Shown: piece by piece, positions 10,033 to 20,280 of the stretch
Position numbering within the stretch: position 1 is the stretch's first letter
Layout: the number at the start of each line of letters is the position of its first letter
Assembly (NCBI GenBank): GCA_039808885.1
Contig: JBDHTX010000016.1
Coordinates: forward strand, 1 to 64,000
DNA: 64,000 nucleotides
DNA from: Dongia_A sp039808885
Lineage (GTDB): Bacteria; Pseudomonadota; Alphaproteobacteria; Dongiales; Dongiaceae
Direction of reading: 5' to 3'
The notes under the pieces: model-generated
What the model was told of the DNA's origin: nothing
Database searches by the model: none
What the model saw: the letters and a program-made list of their open reading frames with translations, nothing else
Made by a program: the position numbers and the translations under genes

Positions 10033-10989
10033 TCAACTCTTCGCCTTGATGACACCCGGAACGCCCGAGGCGACCATCATGGCCCGGCAGCGCTCACGGA
10101 ATTTCTCGCGCACGTCGCGCGTCGGCGGGCGGCAGCGGCTGGAATCCAGCCCGACCAGCTCCATGCACAGCTTGTCGAGATAGCCGTCGCCGCTGGTGTA
10201 GGTCTTCTCGATCTCGACCCACAGCTTGTAGAAGGGCATCGCCTCCTCGACCATCATGCGCTGCACTTCCAGGTAGTCGCGCGCGGACAGGCGATCGAGC
10301 AGCTTGATGCCCCATTCCGGCCAGTAGTTGCAGAGATGCACCTCGAAGGCGCGGGCGCCCATCATGTGGCTCATGGTGAAGAGCAGGTTGTTGTCGATGA
10401 TGGTGAGGCGCCTGGCGAAGTGCGAGACGGTGTCCTCGAACTCCATCGCGTCGGTGCGCGGTGTTGCCCATTTCAGACCGACGACGTTGGGAATCGCGCA
10501 GAGCCGTTCCGCCATGGCGATGGAGATGCCCGATGCGGTCCAGAAGGTGTTGTAGACGATGATGCCGATATCGGCGGCCTCGGCCGCGGCGCAGACATAT
10601 TCGTAGAAATCGTCCTCGGTGTGGGTGAAATAGAACGGGCAGGAAACCTGGATGAAGTCGCAGCCGAGGCTGTGCGCCGCCTTTGCCAGCTGGCGCAGCT
10701 CGCGCGTGTTGGTCGTCTGCGCGCCCATCGCCACCGGGATCCTGCCGCCCGCCGCCTCGATCACGGTCTCGGCCACCAGCTTGCGCTCGTCGAAGGACAT
10801 GGCCGAGAAGTCGCCGGCGGCGCCGCCAGCCAGCAGCACGCCATTCTCGGCATTGATGCCCCGCGTCAGCAGGAAGCCCACATGGCGCCGGATCGCAGCG
10901 GTGTCGACCTCCAGCTCCGGGTCGCGGAACATGGTCGGCACCGTGATGTAGCAGCCTTCGAGCTTCTTCTTCAGTAATTCGCGGTCCAT
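10033..10989 (-). CDS. DapA/NanA-superfamily lyase (copy 1)
   Basis: A 318-aa class I (Schiff-base) aldolase-fold enzyme. The Schiff-base lysine is Lys173 in GLKW and the catalytic tyrosine is Tyr146 in VYNTFW. The usual GTTGE substrate loop is replaced by LAGGAAGDF (53-61), so it is unlikely to be lysine-pathway DapA; KdgD-, NanA- or hydratase-aldolase-like chemistry on a pyruvate-derived compound is more likely. It is the first gene of the 11-kb operon and diverges from a GlxA-type regulator. A closely similar copy with the same divergent regulator arrangement is at 42677-43639. Both share long blocks, such as QVSCPFYFTH and WATPRTDAMEFED. Confidence 0.88.
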   Translation of the reverse strand: MDRELLKKKLEGCYITVPTMFRDPELEVDTAAIRRHVGFLLTRGINAENGVLLAGGAAGDFSAMSFDERKLVAETVIEAAGGRIPVAMGAQTTNTRELRQLAKAAHSLGCDFIQVSCPFYFTHTEDDFYEYVCAAAEAADIGIIVYNTFWTASGISIAMAERLCAIPNVVGLKWATPRTDAMEFEDTVSHFARRLTIIDNNLLFTMSHMMGARAFEVHLCNYWPEWGIKLLDRLSARDYLEVQRMMVEEAMPFYKLWVEIEKTYTSGDGYLDKLCMELVGLDSSRCRPPTRDVREKFRERCRAMMVASGVPGVIKAKS

Positions 10990-11262
10990 GCTTGCTCTTG
11001 CCTGCTGTTTTCCTGAATCCGGGCGCGACTTCTCGTTCGCTGAACGGCCCTCGGGCCAAGCGTTATTGTATTCGCCACGTTGTTTTAGTTCCGGGAGGGC
11101 TCGCTGAGCGCGCCGTGTGCTCGGTTCTACTTACCAGCATCGACCCATTTCGGGCCGGCCCCGCCGTCCACAATTGGAGTATTGCGCGATTGAGGATTTT
11201 TGACTTGACGATGCACGACAAAAACTTGATGGTCAGCCACCTGATGGTTCGATGGTCTCGGC
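10990..11262. promoter_or_regulatory. Divergent promoter region (DapA-like operon / GlxA-like regulator)
   Basis: A 273-nt non-coding gap between divergently transcribed genes, more AT-rich near 11080-11100 and 11195-11240. It must contain the promoters for the 11-kb minus-strand operon and for the regulator, and probably the regulator's operator. I could not assign a convincing -35/-10 pair on either strand; TTGACG at about 11205-11210 has no good -10 partner. Confidence 0.5.
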
Positions 11263-12267
11263 ATGGATCGCGGCACGCCGCATCGCATCGGCTTCTTCCT
11301 GGTACCGGAATTCCCCATCTATGCGGTGATCCCGGCCACCGAGGCGCTGCGCATCGCCAACCAGAACAGCGGCCATACGCTGTTTGACTGGCGCTTCATC
11401 TCCATCGACGGCGCACCTGTCCGCGCCGGCAACGGCATGCTGGTGACACCGGACACCTCATTGGACCAGCCGCCGGATTTCTCCACCCTCATCGTCTGCG
11501 CCGGCAATCATCCGACGCAGTATCTCGACCGCCGGCTGCTCAACTGGCTGAGGCGCATCGACCGCCATGGCATCCGCATCGGCGCGCTCGACACCGGCAC
11601 CTTCGCCCTCGCCGAGGCCGGGCTGATGGACGGCTACCGCATGACCCTGCACTGGGAGGCCATGCCGCTGTTCCACGAGCGCTATCCCGATCTCAACGTG
11701 GTGGAGCAGATCTTCGTCATCGACCGCAACCGCATCACCTGCGCCGGCGGGGCCGCCGCCACCGACATGATGCTGCATCTGATCGCGCTCGACATGGGCA
11801 CGATGCTGGCGCAGATCGTCGCCAACGGCATGGTGCATGAGCGCATCCGCCACGGCACCGACCCGCAGCGCGCCGTGCTCGATTCGCCCATGGGCTCGCT
11901 CGACCCGCTGGTGCTGCGTGCCATCCGCCTGATGGAAGGGAACCTCGAGACGCCGCTCAGCCCGGCCGAGATCGCCGAGGAGGTCGGATTGACCACCCGG
12001 CGGCTGGAGCGGCTGTTCCGCCGCAAGCTGCAGGATTCGCCGCAGCGCTACTACCTGAAGATCCGCCTGCAGGCGGCCCGCAACCTGCTGTTCTACAGCG
12101 ACGTGCCGATCCAGAATGTCGCCCTCTCCTGCGGCTTCTCCGGTGCGGAGGTGTTCTCGCGCTCCTTCCGCGCCCATTTCGGCCAGTCGCCGCGCGAATT
12201 CCGCAGCGATTTCAGCACCGACCGCTTGCACCGCTTCCATCCCGAATTCGTCCAGCGCCTGGCCTGA
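11263..12267 (+). CDS. GlxA-type AraC-family transcriptional regulator (copy 1)
   Basis: A 334-aa regulator with an N-terminal DJ-1/PfpI-like domain (about 8-190) and a C-terminal double helix-turn-helix AraC domain (about 225-320: EIAEEVGLTTRRLERLFRR, then VALSCGFSGAEVFSRSFRAHFG). The position that carries the cysteine in PfpI enzymes reads ALDTGTFALAEAG here, so the first domain is probably a ligand sensor rather than an enzyme. It is divergent from the DapA-like operon and is the obvious candidate for controlling it. It has a clear paralogue at 43910-45001 in the same arrangement; both contain the block EALRIANQNSG. Confidence 0.9.
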   Translation: MDRGTPHRIGFFLVPEFPIYAVIPATEALRIANQNSGHTLFDWRFISIDGAPVRAGNGMLVTPDTSLDQPPDFSTLIVCAGNHPTQYLDRRLLNWLRRIDRHGIRIGALDTGTFALAEAGLMDGYRMTLHWEAMPLFHERYPDLNVVEQIFVIDRNRITCAGGAAATDMMLHLIALDMGTMLAQIVANGMVHERIRHGTDPQRAVLDSPMGSLDPLVLRAIRLMEGNLETPLSPAEIAEEVGLTTRRLERLFRRKLQDSPQRYYLKIRLQAARNLLFYSDVPIQNVALSCGFSGAEVFSRSFRAHFGQSPREFRSDFSTDRLHRFHPEFVQRLA

Positions 12268-12330
12268 GCCGTCGCCGCGGATCCGGATGCCGGGTTGCGT
12301 GCGGCCGCTTCTGACAGAAATATTGCCTAT

Positions 12331-12359
12331 TTGACACAATGTTAGAAAACTGACTTACT
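12331..12359 (+). promoter_or_regulatory. Candidate promoter for the RpiR-type regulator
   Basis: TTGACA at 12331-12336 is a consensus -35. Seventeen bases further on is a weak -10 (CTTACT, 12354-12359). It lies in an AT-rich island unlike its surroundings, and just upstream is a small inverted repeat AAATA-N5-TATTT (about 12318-12332) that could be an operator. Confidence 0.4.
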
Positions 12360-12422
12360 TCGCCGACAAGCCGCGCTGAAGCGGCGATGCCCGCCGAGGG
12401 CGGGCGACAGATGGGGGATGGC

Positions 12423-13301
12423 ATGCGGGATTCGGTGCGGCAGCGTCTGACCGCGTGCCTCGACGGCGCGACGAAGGCGGAGCGCACCCTCGCCACCTAC
12501 ATGCTGGCCAATCTGAGCAGCCTGCCTTTCGAGACCGCCGCCACGCTTGCCGCCAAGGTGGGCCTGAGCGAGCCATCGGTCGGGCGCTTCTGCCGCGCCA
12601 TCGGCTACCGCCATTTCAAGGCGCTGAAGGCGGATCTGCAGGGCGATATCGGCGCGCGGCCCTGGCTGATCGGCGACCGGCTGAAGGACTATCGGGAGCG
12701 CAGCCGCAAGGGCGACGACGAACTGGCGCGCGGGCTCGAGATGGAGATCGCCGCGCTGGTCGGCAATTACGAGCTGGCCCATACCAAGGAATGGAAGCGG
12801 GCGATCAAGCGCCTGGCCCATGTGCCGCAGATCTTCGTCGCCGGCTTCCAGACCGAGCGCGGCCTGGCGCAGTACCTGGTGAACCAGCTGCAATACCTGC
12901 GCGCGGGCGTGCATCTGGCCGACCTTTCCGGCGGCAATTTCGCCGAAGTGCTGCTCAACAATCCGCGCCAGGTCAATCTTGTCATCATCGAGGCGCGGCG
13001 CTATTCCCGCCTCGCCCGGCGCCTGGCGGTCGAGGCCCGCGCGGCCAAGGTGGCCACCACCCTGATCACCGATTCCTATTGCGACTGGGCGCATGAGCTG
13101 GTCGACGAGGTTTTCGTCGTCCAGACCAACCTCAACCAGTTCTGGGATTCCAGTGCGCCGATGGCCTCGCTCATCGCGCTGCTGATCAACAGCGTCTTCA
13201 ATGAGCTGGGCCCCGCGGTCGAGGCGCGCATGAACGAGGTTTCGGCGCTCTACAGCCGCTTCACCGGCATCGTCGGCGATTCGGGAGGCCCGCTGCCCTG
13301 A
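12423..13301 (+). CDS. RpiR-family transcriptional regulator
   Basis: A 292-aa cytosolic repressor/activator. The N-terminal helix-turn-helix (AATLAAKVGLSEPSVGRFCRAIGY, about 36-60 from this start) is followed by a SIS-type domain (about 110-270) that in relatives binds a phosphorylated sugar or other small ligand. Two more in-frame ATGs lie upstream (12387 and 12411); 12423 was chosen for its fit to the family's N-terminus and a purine-rich GGGGGA just ahead, but this is not certain. It sits 55 nt upstream of the peptide-type importer in the same direction and probably regulates that operon. RpiR regulators next to Dpp-type importers and M81 peptidases are a recurring arrangement in alphaproteobacteria. 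Confidence 0.85.
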   Translation: MRDSVRQRLTACLDGATKAERTLATYMLANLSSLPFETAATLAAKVGLSEPSVGRFCRAIGYRHFKALKADLQGDIGARPWLIGDRLKDYRERSRKGDDELARGLEMEIAALVGNYELAHTKEWKRAIKRLAHVPQIFVAGFQTERGLAQYLVNQLQYLRAGVHLADLSGGNFAEVLLNNPRQVNLVIIEARRYSRLARRLAVEARAAKVATTLITDSYCDWAHELVDEVFVVQTNLNQFWDSSAPMASLIALLINSVFNELGPAVEARMNEVSALYSRFTGIVGDSGGPLP

Positions 13302-13356
13302 CCATCCATTTTCCCGCACCAACCACAAACACGAAACGACACCAAAGGAGGCTTAC

Positions 13357-14949
13357 GTGAACATGCAGTTGCGCAAAGCGTTTCTCGCCGGCGGCACGGC
13401 GCTGCTGACCCTGGCCGGGGCGATGGCCGGACTCAGCTCCGCCGCCTGGTCGCAGGAAGCGACCTTCGTCATGTCGACCAACGAGGTGGGCGCGCCGACC
13501 TACAATCCGGTCAAGGCGACCATGCTGAACACCGCCACCACGCTGATCTACGACCGGCTGGTGGTGCAGGACGCCGACCAGAGCTTCCACCCGCATCTGG
13601 CCGAATCCTGGGAAGAGGCGCCGGACGGCATGCAATGGATCTTCCACCTCAAGAAGGGCGTCACCTTCCATGACGGCGAGCCGTTCAACGCCGCCGCCAT
13701 CGCCGCCTGGATCCCGAGCTTCACCGGGACCGACAACGAATACATGGTGGGCGCCATCGACAAGGTCGAGGCGGTCGACGACTACACCGTGAAGTTCGTC
13801 ATGAAGCACCCGGAGCCCAACCTGCTCTTCAATCTTTCGAGCGTCTTCATGGGCATTCCGGCGCCCAAGGCCTATGCCGAGCTCGGCGACAATTTCGGCG
13901 TCACCCAGGCGATCGGCACCGGCCCCTTCAAGATGGAGAGCTTCACCGTCGGCCAGGAGACCGTCCTGGTCCGCAACGAGGACTACAAGTGGGGCTCGGA
14001 GCTGTCGCAGAACAAGGGACCGGCCAAGATCGAGAAGATCACCTTCCGCGAGATCCCGGAGGAATCGACCGCGTTCCTCGAGCTCAAGACCGGCGGCGTC
14101 GACATGCTGCTCGGCGTGCCGACCGATTTCCTGGGCGAGCTGAAGGCGGAGCCGAACGTCGGCGTCGTCACCCTGCCGGGCCTGGACGTCGCCTACATGC
14201 CGATCAACACCACCGCGGCGCCCTTCACCGACCTCAAGGTGCGGGAGGCGACGGCGCTGGCCATCAACCAGAAGGAGATCCTCGACAGCATCTATGGCGG
14301 CATCGGCATGGAAGCGCACAACTTCCTGATCTCGGCGCTGCCGGAATCCAATGTCGATCCGAAATACAACATCTCCTATGACCCGGCGAAATCGGCGGCC
14401 CTGTTCGACGAGGCCGGCTGGAAGCTGGGCGCCGACGGCATCCGCGAGAAGGACGGCCAGAAACTGAAGGTGAAGCTCTGGACCCAGAGCGACACCGAGT
14501 TCAAGCGGCTGACCGAGGCGGTGCAGGCCCAGCTGAAGGCGGTCGGCATGGACGCGGAGATCACGGTGTTCGATTCCTCGGCCATCCGCGACCAGTACAA
14601 GAAGAACGAGCACCAGCTCGCGGTGCGGTCCTACAGCTGGAACAACGCCGACATCATCGACTGGTTCTTCAGCGGCCAGCGCCTGGGCTATCCCAACATC
14701 TCGATGTGGAACGACCCCAAGGCGGAGGAACTGAACGCCAAGGCGATGACCGGCTCGAAGACGCTGGATGAGCGCATCGCAAACTTCAAGGCGTACCACG
14801 AATACGTCCTGTCGCAGTTCCCCTTCGCGCCGATCTACCAGCCGGTGCAGAACATGGGCTACAACAAGGGGCACCTGAAGGTTCCAGAGAAGATCCGCGC
14901 GACGCAGGTCGAGGCGGTCTCCATCCTCGACATGGAAGTCGTCGAGTAG
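13357..14949 (+). CDS. Dipeptide/oligopeptide-type ABC substrate-binding protein (SBP family 5)
   Basis: Periplasmic binding protein of 530 aa from a GTG start at 13357, 5 nt after a very strong AAAGGAGG; an ATG two codons later is an alternative. A Sec signal peptide (about 1-32, ending AAWSQ-EA) precedes the mature protein. Family 5 hallmarks include 'LAESWEEAPDGMQWIFHLKKGV' split over two strands, 'FHDGEPFNA' and the later 'GTGPFKM' segment. It is followed by two permeases and two ATPases in DppABCDF order. The ligand is unknown; with an M81 peptidase and a LysA-like decarboxylase in the operon, a peptide or unusual amino-acid conjugate is plausible. Confidence 0.92.
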   Translation: MNMQLRKAFLAGGTALLTLAGAMAGLSSAAWSQEATFVMSTNEVGAPTYNPVKATMLNTATTLIYDRLVVQDADQSFHPHLAESWEEAPDGMQWIFHLKKGVTFHDGEPFNAAAIAAWIPSFTGTDNEYMVGAIDKVEAVDDYTVKFVMKHPEPNLLFNLSSVFMGIPAPKAYAELGDNFGVTQAIGTGPFKMESFTVGQETVLVRNEDYKWGSELSQNKGPAKIEKITFREIPEESTAFLELKTGGVDMLLGVPTDFLGELKAEPNVGVVTLPGLDVAYMPINTTAAPFTDLKVREATALAINQKEILDSIYGGIGMEAHNFLISALPESNVDPKYNISYDPAKSAALFDEAGWKLGADGIREKDGQKLKVKLWTQSDTEFKRLTEAVQAQLKAVGMDAEITVFDSSAIRDQYKKNEHQLAVRSYSWNNADIIDWFFSGQRLGYPNISMWNDPKAEELNAKAMTGSKTLDERIANFKAYHEYVLSQFPFAPIYQPVQNMGYNKGHLKVPEKIRATQVEAVSILDMEVVE

Positions 14950-14975
14950 GCGGGGATTGAGGGGAGAAGACCGGG

Positions 14976-15902
14976 ATGCTGAGCTACGCGCTTCGGCGGC
15001 TGTTGCTGCTGGTCCCGGTCTTCTTCGCTGTCTCGGCGGTTGTTTTCCTGATCATCCACCTGGTGCCGGGCGATCCTGTCGACAGCCTCGCCCGCATCGG
15101 CTCCTCGCCCGAGCAGAAGCTGGCCATCGCCGCCCGCTATGGGCTCGACCGGCCGCTGCTGGAGCAGTATTTCATCTGGCTCGGCCGGCTGGTGCAGGGC
15201 GATCTCGGCAACGCCATCGTGCTGCGCCGTCCCGTCGCCGATTTGATCGCGCAGAGCCTGCCCTATTCCCTCACGCTGGGCGGCTGCGCGCTGTTGTTCT
15301 CGAGCGTCTTCGGAATCCTGGCCGGACTCATCGCCGCGATCTACAAGGAGACGCGCGTCGACCAGGGCATCATGGCCGGCATCCTGTTCGGCTCGACCCT
15401 GCCCAGCTTCTGGCTCGGACTGCTGCTGATCCTCGTCTTCGCCGTCGAGCTGGGCTGGTTCCCGGTCTCCGGCGCGCGCAACTGGAATTCCCTGGTCCTG
15501 CCGGTCCTCACCATCGGCCTCGGCGGCACGGCGCTGGTCGCCCGCGTCACCCGCATCGCCATGCTGGAGACGGCGCAGAAGGATTTCGTCCTGCTGCTGC
15601 ATGCCAAGGGCCTGCCGGCCCTGCGCATCCAGCTGCGCCACGTTTTGCGCCACGCCCTGATGCCGGTGGTCACCATTCTGGGCCTGCGGATCGGCTGGAT
15701 CCTGGGCGGCGCGGTCACCGTCGAGTTCGTCTTCGCCCGGCCCGGCCTCGGGACCCTGCTGATCCGCGGTCTCAACCAGCATGATTATCCGGTGGTGCAA
15801 GCCTGCCTGCTGATGCTGGCCATGGCGGTGATGCTGGGGACGCTGATTGGCGACTTGGCCCAGGCGGCTATGGACCCGCGGGTGCGGAGCGCGCTGCAAT
15901 GA
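14976..15902 (+). CDS. Peptide-type ABC permease (DppB)
   Basis: Inner-membrane permease of 308 aa with six hydrophobic segments. The N-terminus 'LRRLLLLVPVFFAVSAVVF' and the 'HLVPGDPVDSL' loop are characteristic of DppB/OppB. The EAA region near 210-225 reads 'LPALRIQLRHVLRHALMPV'. It begins 26 nt after the binding-protein gene and overlaps the next permease by 4 nt (ATGA). Confidence 0.93.
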   Translation: MLSYALRRLLLLVPVFFAVSAVVFLIIHLVPGDPVDSLARIGSSPEQKLAIAARYGLDRPLLEQYFIWLGRLVQGDLGNAIVLRRPVADLIAQSLPYSLTLGGCALLFSSVFGILAGLIAAIYKETRVDQGIMAGILFGSTLPSFWLGLLLILVFAVELGWFPVSGARNWNSLVLPVLTIGLGGTALVARVTRIAMLETAQKDFVLLLHAKGLPALRIQLRHVLRHALMPVVTILGLRIGWILGGAVTVEFVFARPGLGTLLIRGLNQHDYPVVQACLLMLAMAVMLGTLIGDLAQAAMDPRVRSALQ

Positions 15903-16795
15903 GCGTGCCCATTTCGAGCACCGGGACGACGGCTGCCGCCCGCCGCGCCGATTTCCGCCGCAGTGTCGCCGGCAAGGTGCTGCTGACGCCGAAGGGCGGC
16001 ATTGCCGGCGCCTATCTGATCCTCCTGGTGCTGCTGGCGCTTTTCGCGTCCTGGGTCGCGCCCTATCCCTACGACGCGCAGAACCTGGAGATCGCCTCGC
16101 AGGCGCCGAGCCTGGCCCATTGGCTCGGCACCGACGAATTCGGCCGCGACGTGCTCTCGCGCATCATCTTCGGCGCGCGCACCTCGCTCTCGGTCAGCGT
16201 CACCGCCATCGCCATCTCGGTCTTCGTCGGCATGGTGCTCGGCGCCGCCGCCGGCTATTTCGGCGGCCTCTTCGACCGTGCCGTGACCACCGTGGTCGAC
16301 CTGTCCTGGTCGTTCCCGGAGATCCTGCTGGCCCTGATCCTGGTCGCCATCATCGGGCCGGGCCTGCACAGCACCATGTTCGCCATCGGCATCGCCTATC
16401 TGGCGCAGTTCACCCGCCTGACCCGGGCGCAGATATTGAGCCTCAAAGGCGAGACCTATGTGGAGGCCACCATCAATCTCGGCGCCAGCCACGCCCACAT
16501 CGTGTTCCGGCATTTGATGCCCAACGCCCTGGCGCCGGTGATCGTCTGCGGCATGCTGGCGACCGGCGACGCCATCATTCTGGAGGCGACGCTGGGCTTC
16601 TTCGGCCTCGGCGCCCAGCCGCCGGTGCCAAGCTGGGGCGCGATGATGAGCAGCGGCAGCGCCCTCATCTTCAAGGCGCCCTGGATCATCATCTTCCCCG
16701 GCATGGTTGTCGCCGTCAGCGTCATCGCCATCAATTTGTTCGGCGACGCCCTGATCCGCGCGCTCGACATCCGCGCCAGATTGCGGGAGGGCTGA
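15899..16795 (+). CDS. Peptide-type ABC permease (DppC)
   Basis: Inner-membrane permease of 298 aa. It has the DppC/OppC signature 'HWLGTDEFGRDVLSRIIFGARTSL' (split across the first periplasmic loop) and EAA-type 'NLGASHAHIVFRHLMPN'. The start overlaps the DppB stop by 4 nt, and the ATPase gene follows after a 3-nt gap, so translation is coupled across the set. Partner of 14976-15902. Confidence 0.93.
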   Translation: MSVPISSTGTTAAARRADFRRSVAGKVLLTPKGGIAGAYLILLVLLALFASWVAPYPYDAQNLEIASQAPSLAHWLGTDEFGRDVLSRIIFGARTSLSVSVTAIAISVFVGMVLGAAAGYFGGLFDRAVTTVVDLSWSFPEILLALILVAIIGPGLHSTMFAIGIAYLAQFTRLTRAQILSLKGETYVEATINLGASHAHIVFRHLMPNALAPVIVCGMLATGDAIILEATLGFFGLGAQPPVPSWGAMMSSGSALIFKAPWIIIFPGMVVAVSVIAINLFGDALIRALDIRARLREG

Positions 16796-16798
16796 GCC

Positions 16799-17762
16799 AT
16801 GGCCCTGCTCGAGGTGGGCGACCTCTCCATCGACATCGCCGGCATCAAGCCGCTGGACGGCATCGGCTTCGCCGTGGAGAAGGGCCAGATCCTCGGCCTG
16901 GTGGGCGAATCCGGCTCGGGCAAGTCGCTGACCGCACTCACCGTGATGGGCCTGCTGCCGCTGATCGGCGGACGCATCGCGCGCGGCTCGATCCGCTTCG
17001 ACGGCACCGAGTTGAACGGCTTGCCGGAACCGGACTTCCGCCGCCTGCGCGGCCGGCGCATCGCCTTCATCACCCAGAATCCGATGACCTCGCTCGACCC
17101 CGTCATGCGCGTCGGCGCCCAGATCGACCAGGTGTCGCGCCTGCATCTCGGCCTCGACGCCAAGGCTGCCCAGGCGCGCAGCATCGCGCTGATGGAGCGG
17201 CTGCGCATCCCGGCGGCGGCCACCGTCTATCACCACTATCCGCACCAGCTTTCCGGCGGCATGAAGCAGCGCATCGTCATCGCCATCGCGCTGGCCGCCG
17301 ATCCCGACCTGATCATCGCCGACGAGCCGACCACGGCGCTCGACGTCACCATCCAGGCGCAGATCGTCCAGCTGCTGGTCGAGCTGGTGCGCGATCGCGG
17401 CCTGGCGCTCGTCCTCATCACCCACGACATGGGCGTGGTGGCGCAGGCCTGCGACCGGGTGGTCGTGCTTTATGCCGGCCGCGTCGCCGAGAGCCATGAC
17501 GTGCGGTCGATCTTCGCGGCGCCGCGCCACCCCTATACCCAGGCGCTGATCCGCTGCATCCCGCGTGAGGGCATGACGCCGGGCAGCCTTGCCGGCATTC
17601 CGGGATCGGTGCCCAGCGTCGCCAACTACCCCACCGGCTGCCGCTTCCATCCGCGCTGCGGGCGCAGCGGGCCGCCTTGTGCCGGCACCGTGCCGAAGCT
17701 GGAGCGCCTGCCGTCGGGCGCCGAGATCGCCTGCCACTTCGCCGAGACGCGGGAGGCCGCGC

Positions 17763-17770
<8 letters not shown>
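16799..17770 (+). CDS. Peptide-type ABC ATPase (DppD)
   Basis: Cytosolic ATPase of 323 aa. Walker A is GESGSGKS near 38-45, the signature LSGGMKQR near 150-157, and Walker B DLIIADEP near 169-176. The C-terminal Cys-rich oligopeptide/dipeptide ATPase tail (GCRFHPRCG, then PPCAG) is present, as usual in DppD/OppD. The stop codon lies inside the start of the DppF gene (8-nt overlap). It pairs with 17763-18752 to form a heterodimeric ATPase. Confidence 0.93.
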
Positions 17771-18752
<982 letters not shown>

Positions 18753-18772
18753 TCATCAACCGGGACTTCGCC

Positions 18773-20266
18773 ATGACCTTCACCGTGCTGACCGCCGAGT
18801 TTTCCCATGAGACCAACACGTTCAACAAGCACCGCACCGACTACAAAGCCTTCATGGAGCGCTACGGCTTCTTCGGCGCGGATGCGATCAAGGAGCGCGG
18901 CGACGCCAACACGGAGTTGGCCGGATATTGCGACTGCGCGCGGAAATACGGCTGGACGCAGATCCATGTGCTGAGCGCCTCGGCCGAGCCGGCCGGCGTG
19001 GTGACGCGCGATGCCTTCGACCGCCTGGGCGGCGCCATCGTCGCCGCGGCGGCCGAGCACAAGGCGAAGCTCGACGGCATCCTGCTCAACCTGCATGGCG
19101 CCATGGTCACCGAGTTCTGCGAGGACGGCGAAGGCGAGCTGCTGGAGCGCCTGCGCAAGGTGGTCGGGCCGGACCTGCCCATCGCCGTCACCCTCGACCT
19201 GCACGGCAACATCACACCGAAGATGTGCGAACTGGCCCAGATCGTGCTCTCCTACAAGACCTATCCGCATGTCGACATGCGCGAGCGCGGTCGCCAGGCG
19301 GGCGACATCCTGCAGCGCGCCATGAAGGGCGAGATCCGGCCGCGCACGCTGCGCGCCCATCGGCCGATGCTGGACGAGATCAATGGTGGCCGCACCGATG
19401 TCGGCCCGATGATCGACCGCATCGCCAAGGCCATCGCCTATGAAAAGGAGCCCGGCGTCTTCGCCGTCAGCGTCAATGCCGGCTTCGGGAATGCCGACAT
19501 CAGGGAGGTCGGCCCGACGGTGACCGTCACCTATGAGGGCAATGAGGCCAAGCATCGCGCTTTCGCCGAAGGCATCGCCGACGACATCTGGGACAAGCGT
19601 TTCGACGTCATCAACTACTACATGCCGGTCGAGGAGGCGGCGGCCATCGCCAAGACCTACAAGCGCACCACCGGCCCGATCATCATCGCCGACTATGCCG
19701 ACAATCCGGGCGGCGGCGGCTATGGCGACAGCACCAATCTGCTGAAGGCGCTGCTCGATGCCGGCATCACCGACGCCGCCTTCGGCCCGATGGTCGACCC
19801 GGAAACCGCGCAGCAGCTGCACCGGCACAAGGTCGGCGAGCGGGTAAAGGTGCGCCTCGGCGGCAAATCCGATCCGCGCTTCGGCGGCGAACCGCTCAAC
19901 CTCGAGGGCGAAATCCGCCTGATCAGCGACGGTTTCTATACCGGCGACGGACCCATGGTGGGCGGGCTGCGCCTGGGCTGGGGCGACACGGCGGTGCTGC
20001 GCGTCGGCGGCATCGACATCCTGGTGGTCAGCGAGCCGTCGCAGATGCTGGACCTGCAGCAGTTCCGCGCCTTCGGCATCGACCCGGCGGCGAAGACGGT
20101 GGTCGGCCTCAAATCCATGCAGCATTTCCGCGCCGCCTTCGAGCCGATCGCCGGCAAGGTCATCGTCTGCGACAGCGGCGCGCTGTGCACCACACATCTC
20201 GAGAAGCTGCCCTATCGCAACGTGCCGCGGCCGATCTTCCCGATCGACCGCGACATGAAGCTCTGA
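18773..20266 (+). CDS. M81-family (MlrC/microcystinase C-like) metallopeptidase
   Basis: A 497-aa cytosolic protein matching the M81/MlrC family along its whole length. The conserved metal-binding motifs are SHETN (11-15), NLHGAM (106-111), LDLHGN (141-146) and YPHVD (164-168). The founding member cleaves a tetrapeptide in microcystin breakdown, but most relatives sit beside peptide importers and have no known substrate. Here it is directly downstream of a complete Dpp-type importer and 14 nt upstream of a LysA-like decarboxylase, suggesting it cleaves the imported compound. No signal peptide is visible. Confidence 0.9.
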   Translation: MTFTVLTAEFSHETNTFNKHRTDYKAFMERYGFFGADAIKERGDANTELAGYCDCARKYGWTQIHVLSASAEPAGVVTRDAFDRLGGAIVAAAAEHKAKLDGILLNLHGAMVTEFCEDGEGELLERLRKVVGPDLPIAVTLDLHGNITPKMCELAQIVLSYKTYPHVDMRERGRQAGDILQRAMKGEIRPRTLRAHRPMLDEINGGRTDVGPMIDRIAKAIAYEKEPGVFAVSVNAGFGNADIREVGPTVTVTYEGNEAKHRAFAEGIADDIWDKRFDVINYYMPVEEAAAIAKTYKRTTGPIIIADYADNPGGGGYGDSTNLLKALLDAGITDAAFGPMVDPETAQQLHRHKVGERVKVRLGGKSDPRFGGEPLNLEGEIRLISDGFYTGDGPMVGGLRLGWGDTAVLRVGGIDILVVSEPSQMLDLQQFRAFGIDPAAKTVVGLKSMQHFRAAFEPIAGKVIVCDSGALCTTHLEKLPYRNVPRPIFPIDRDMKL

Positions 20267-20280
20267 GCCGCAGTCCCGGC

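Noticed and set aside
2825..10989. Sialic-acid (nan) catabolic operon
   Set aside because: The propellers lack FRIP and signal peptides, the lyase loop differs from NanA, and no NanE, NanK or NagA-type gene is present in this operon.
10992..11387. A 131-codon frame in the divergent promoter gap
   Set aside because: It overlaps the regulator's N-terminus in another frame and lacks a ribosome site or any domain.
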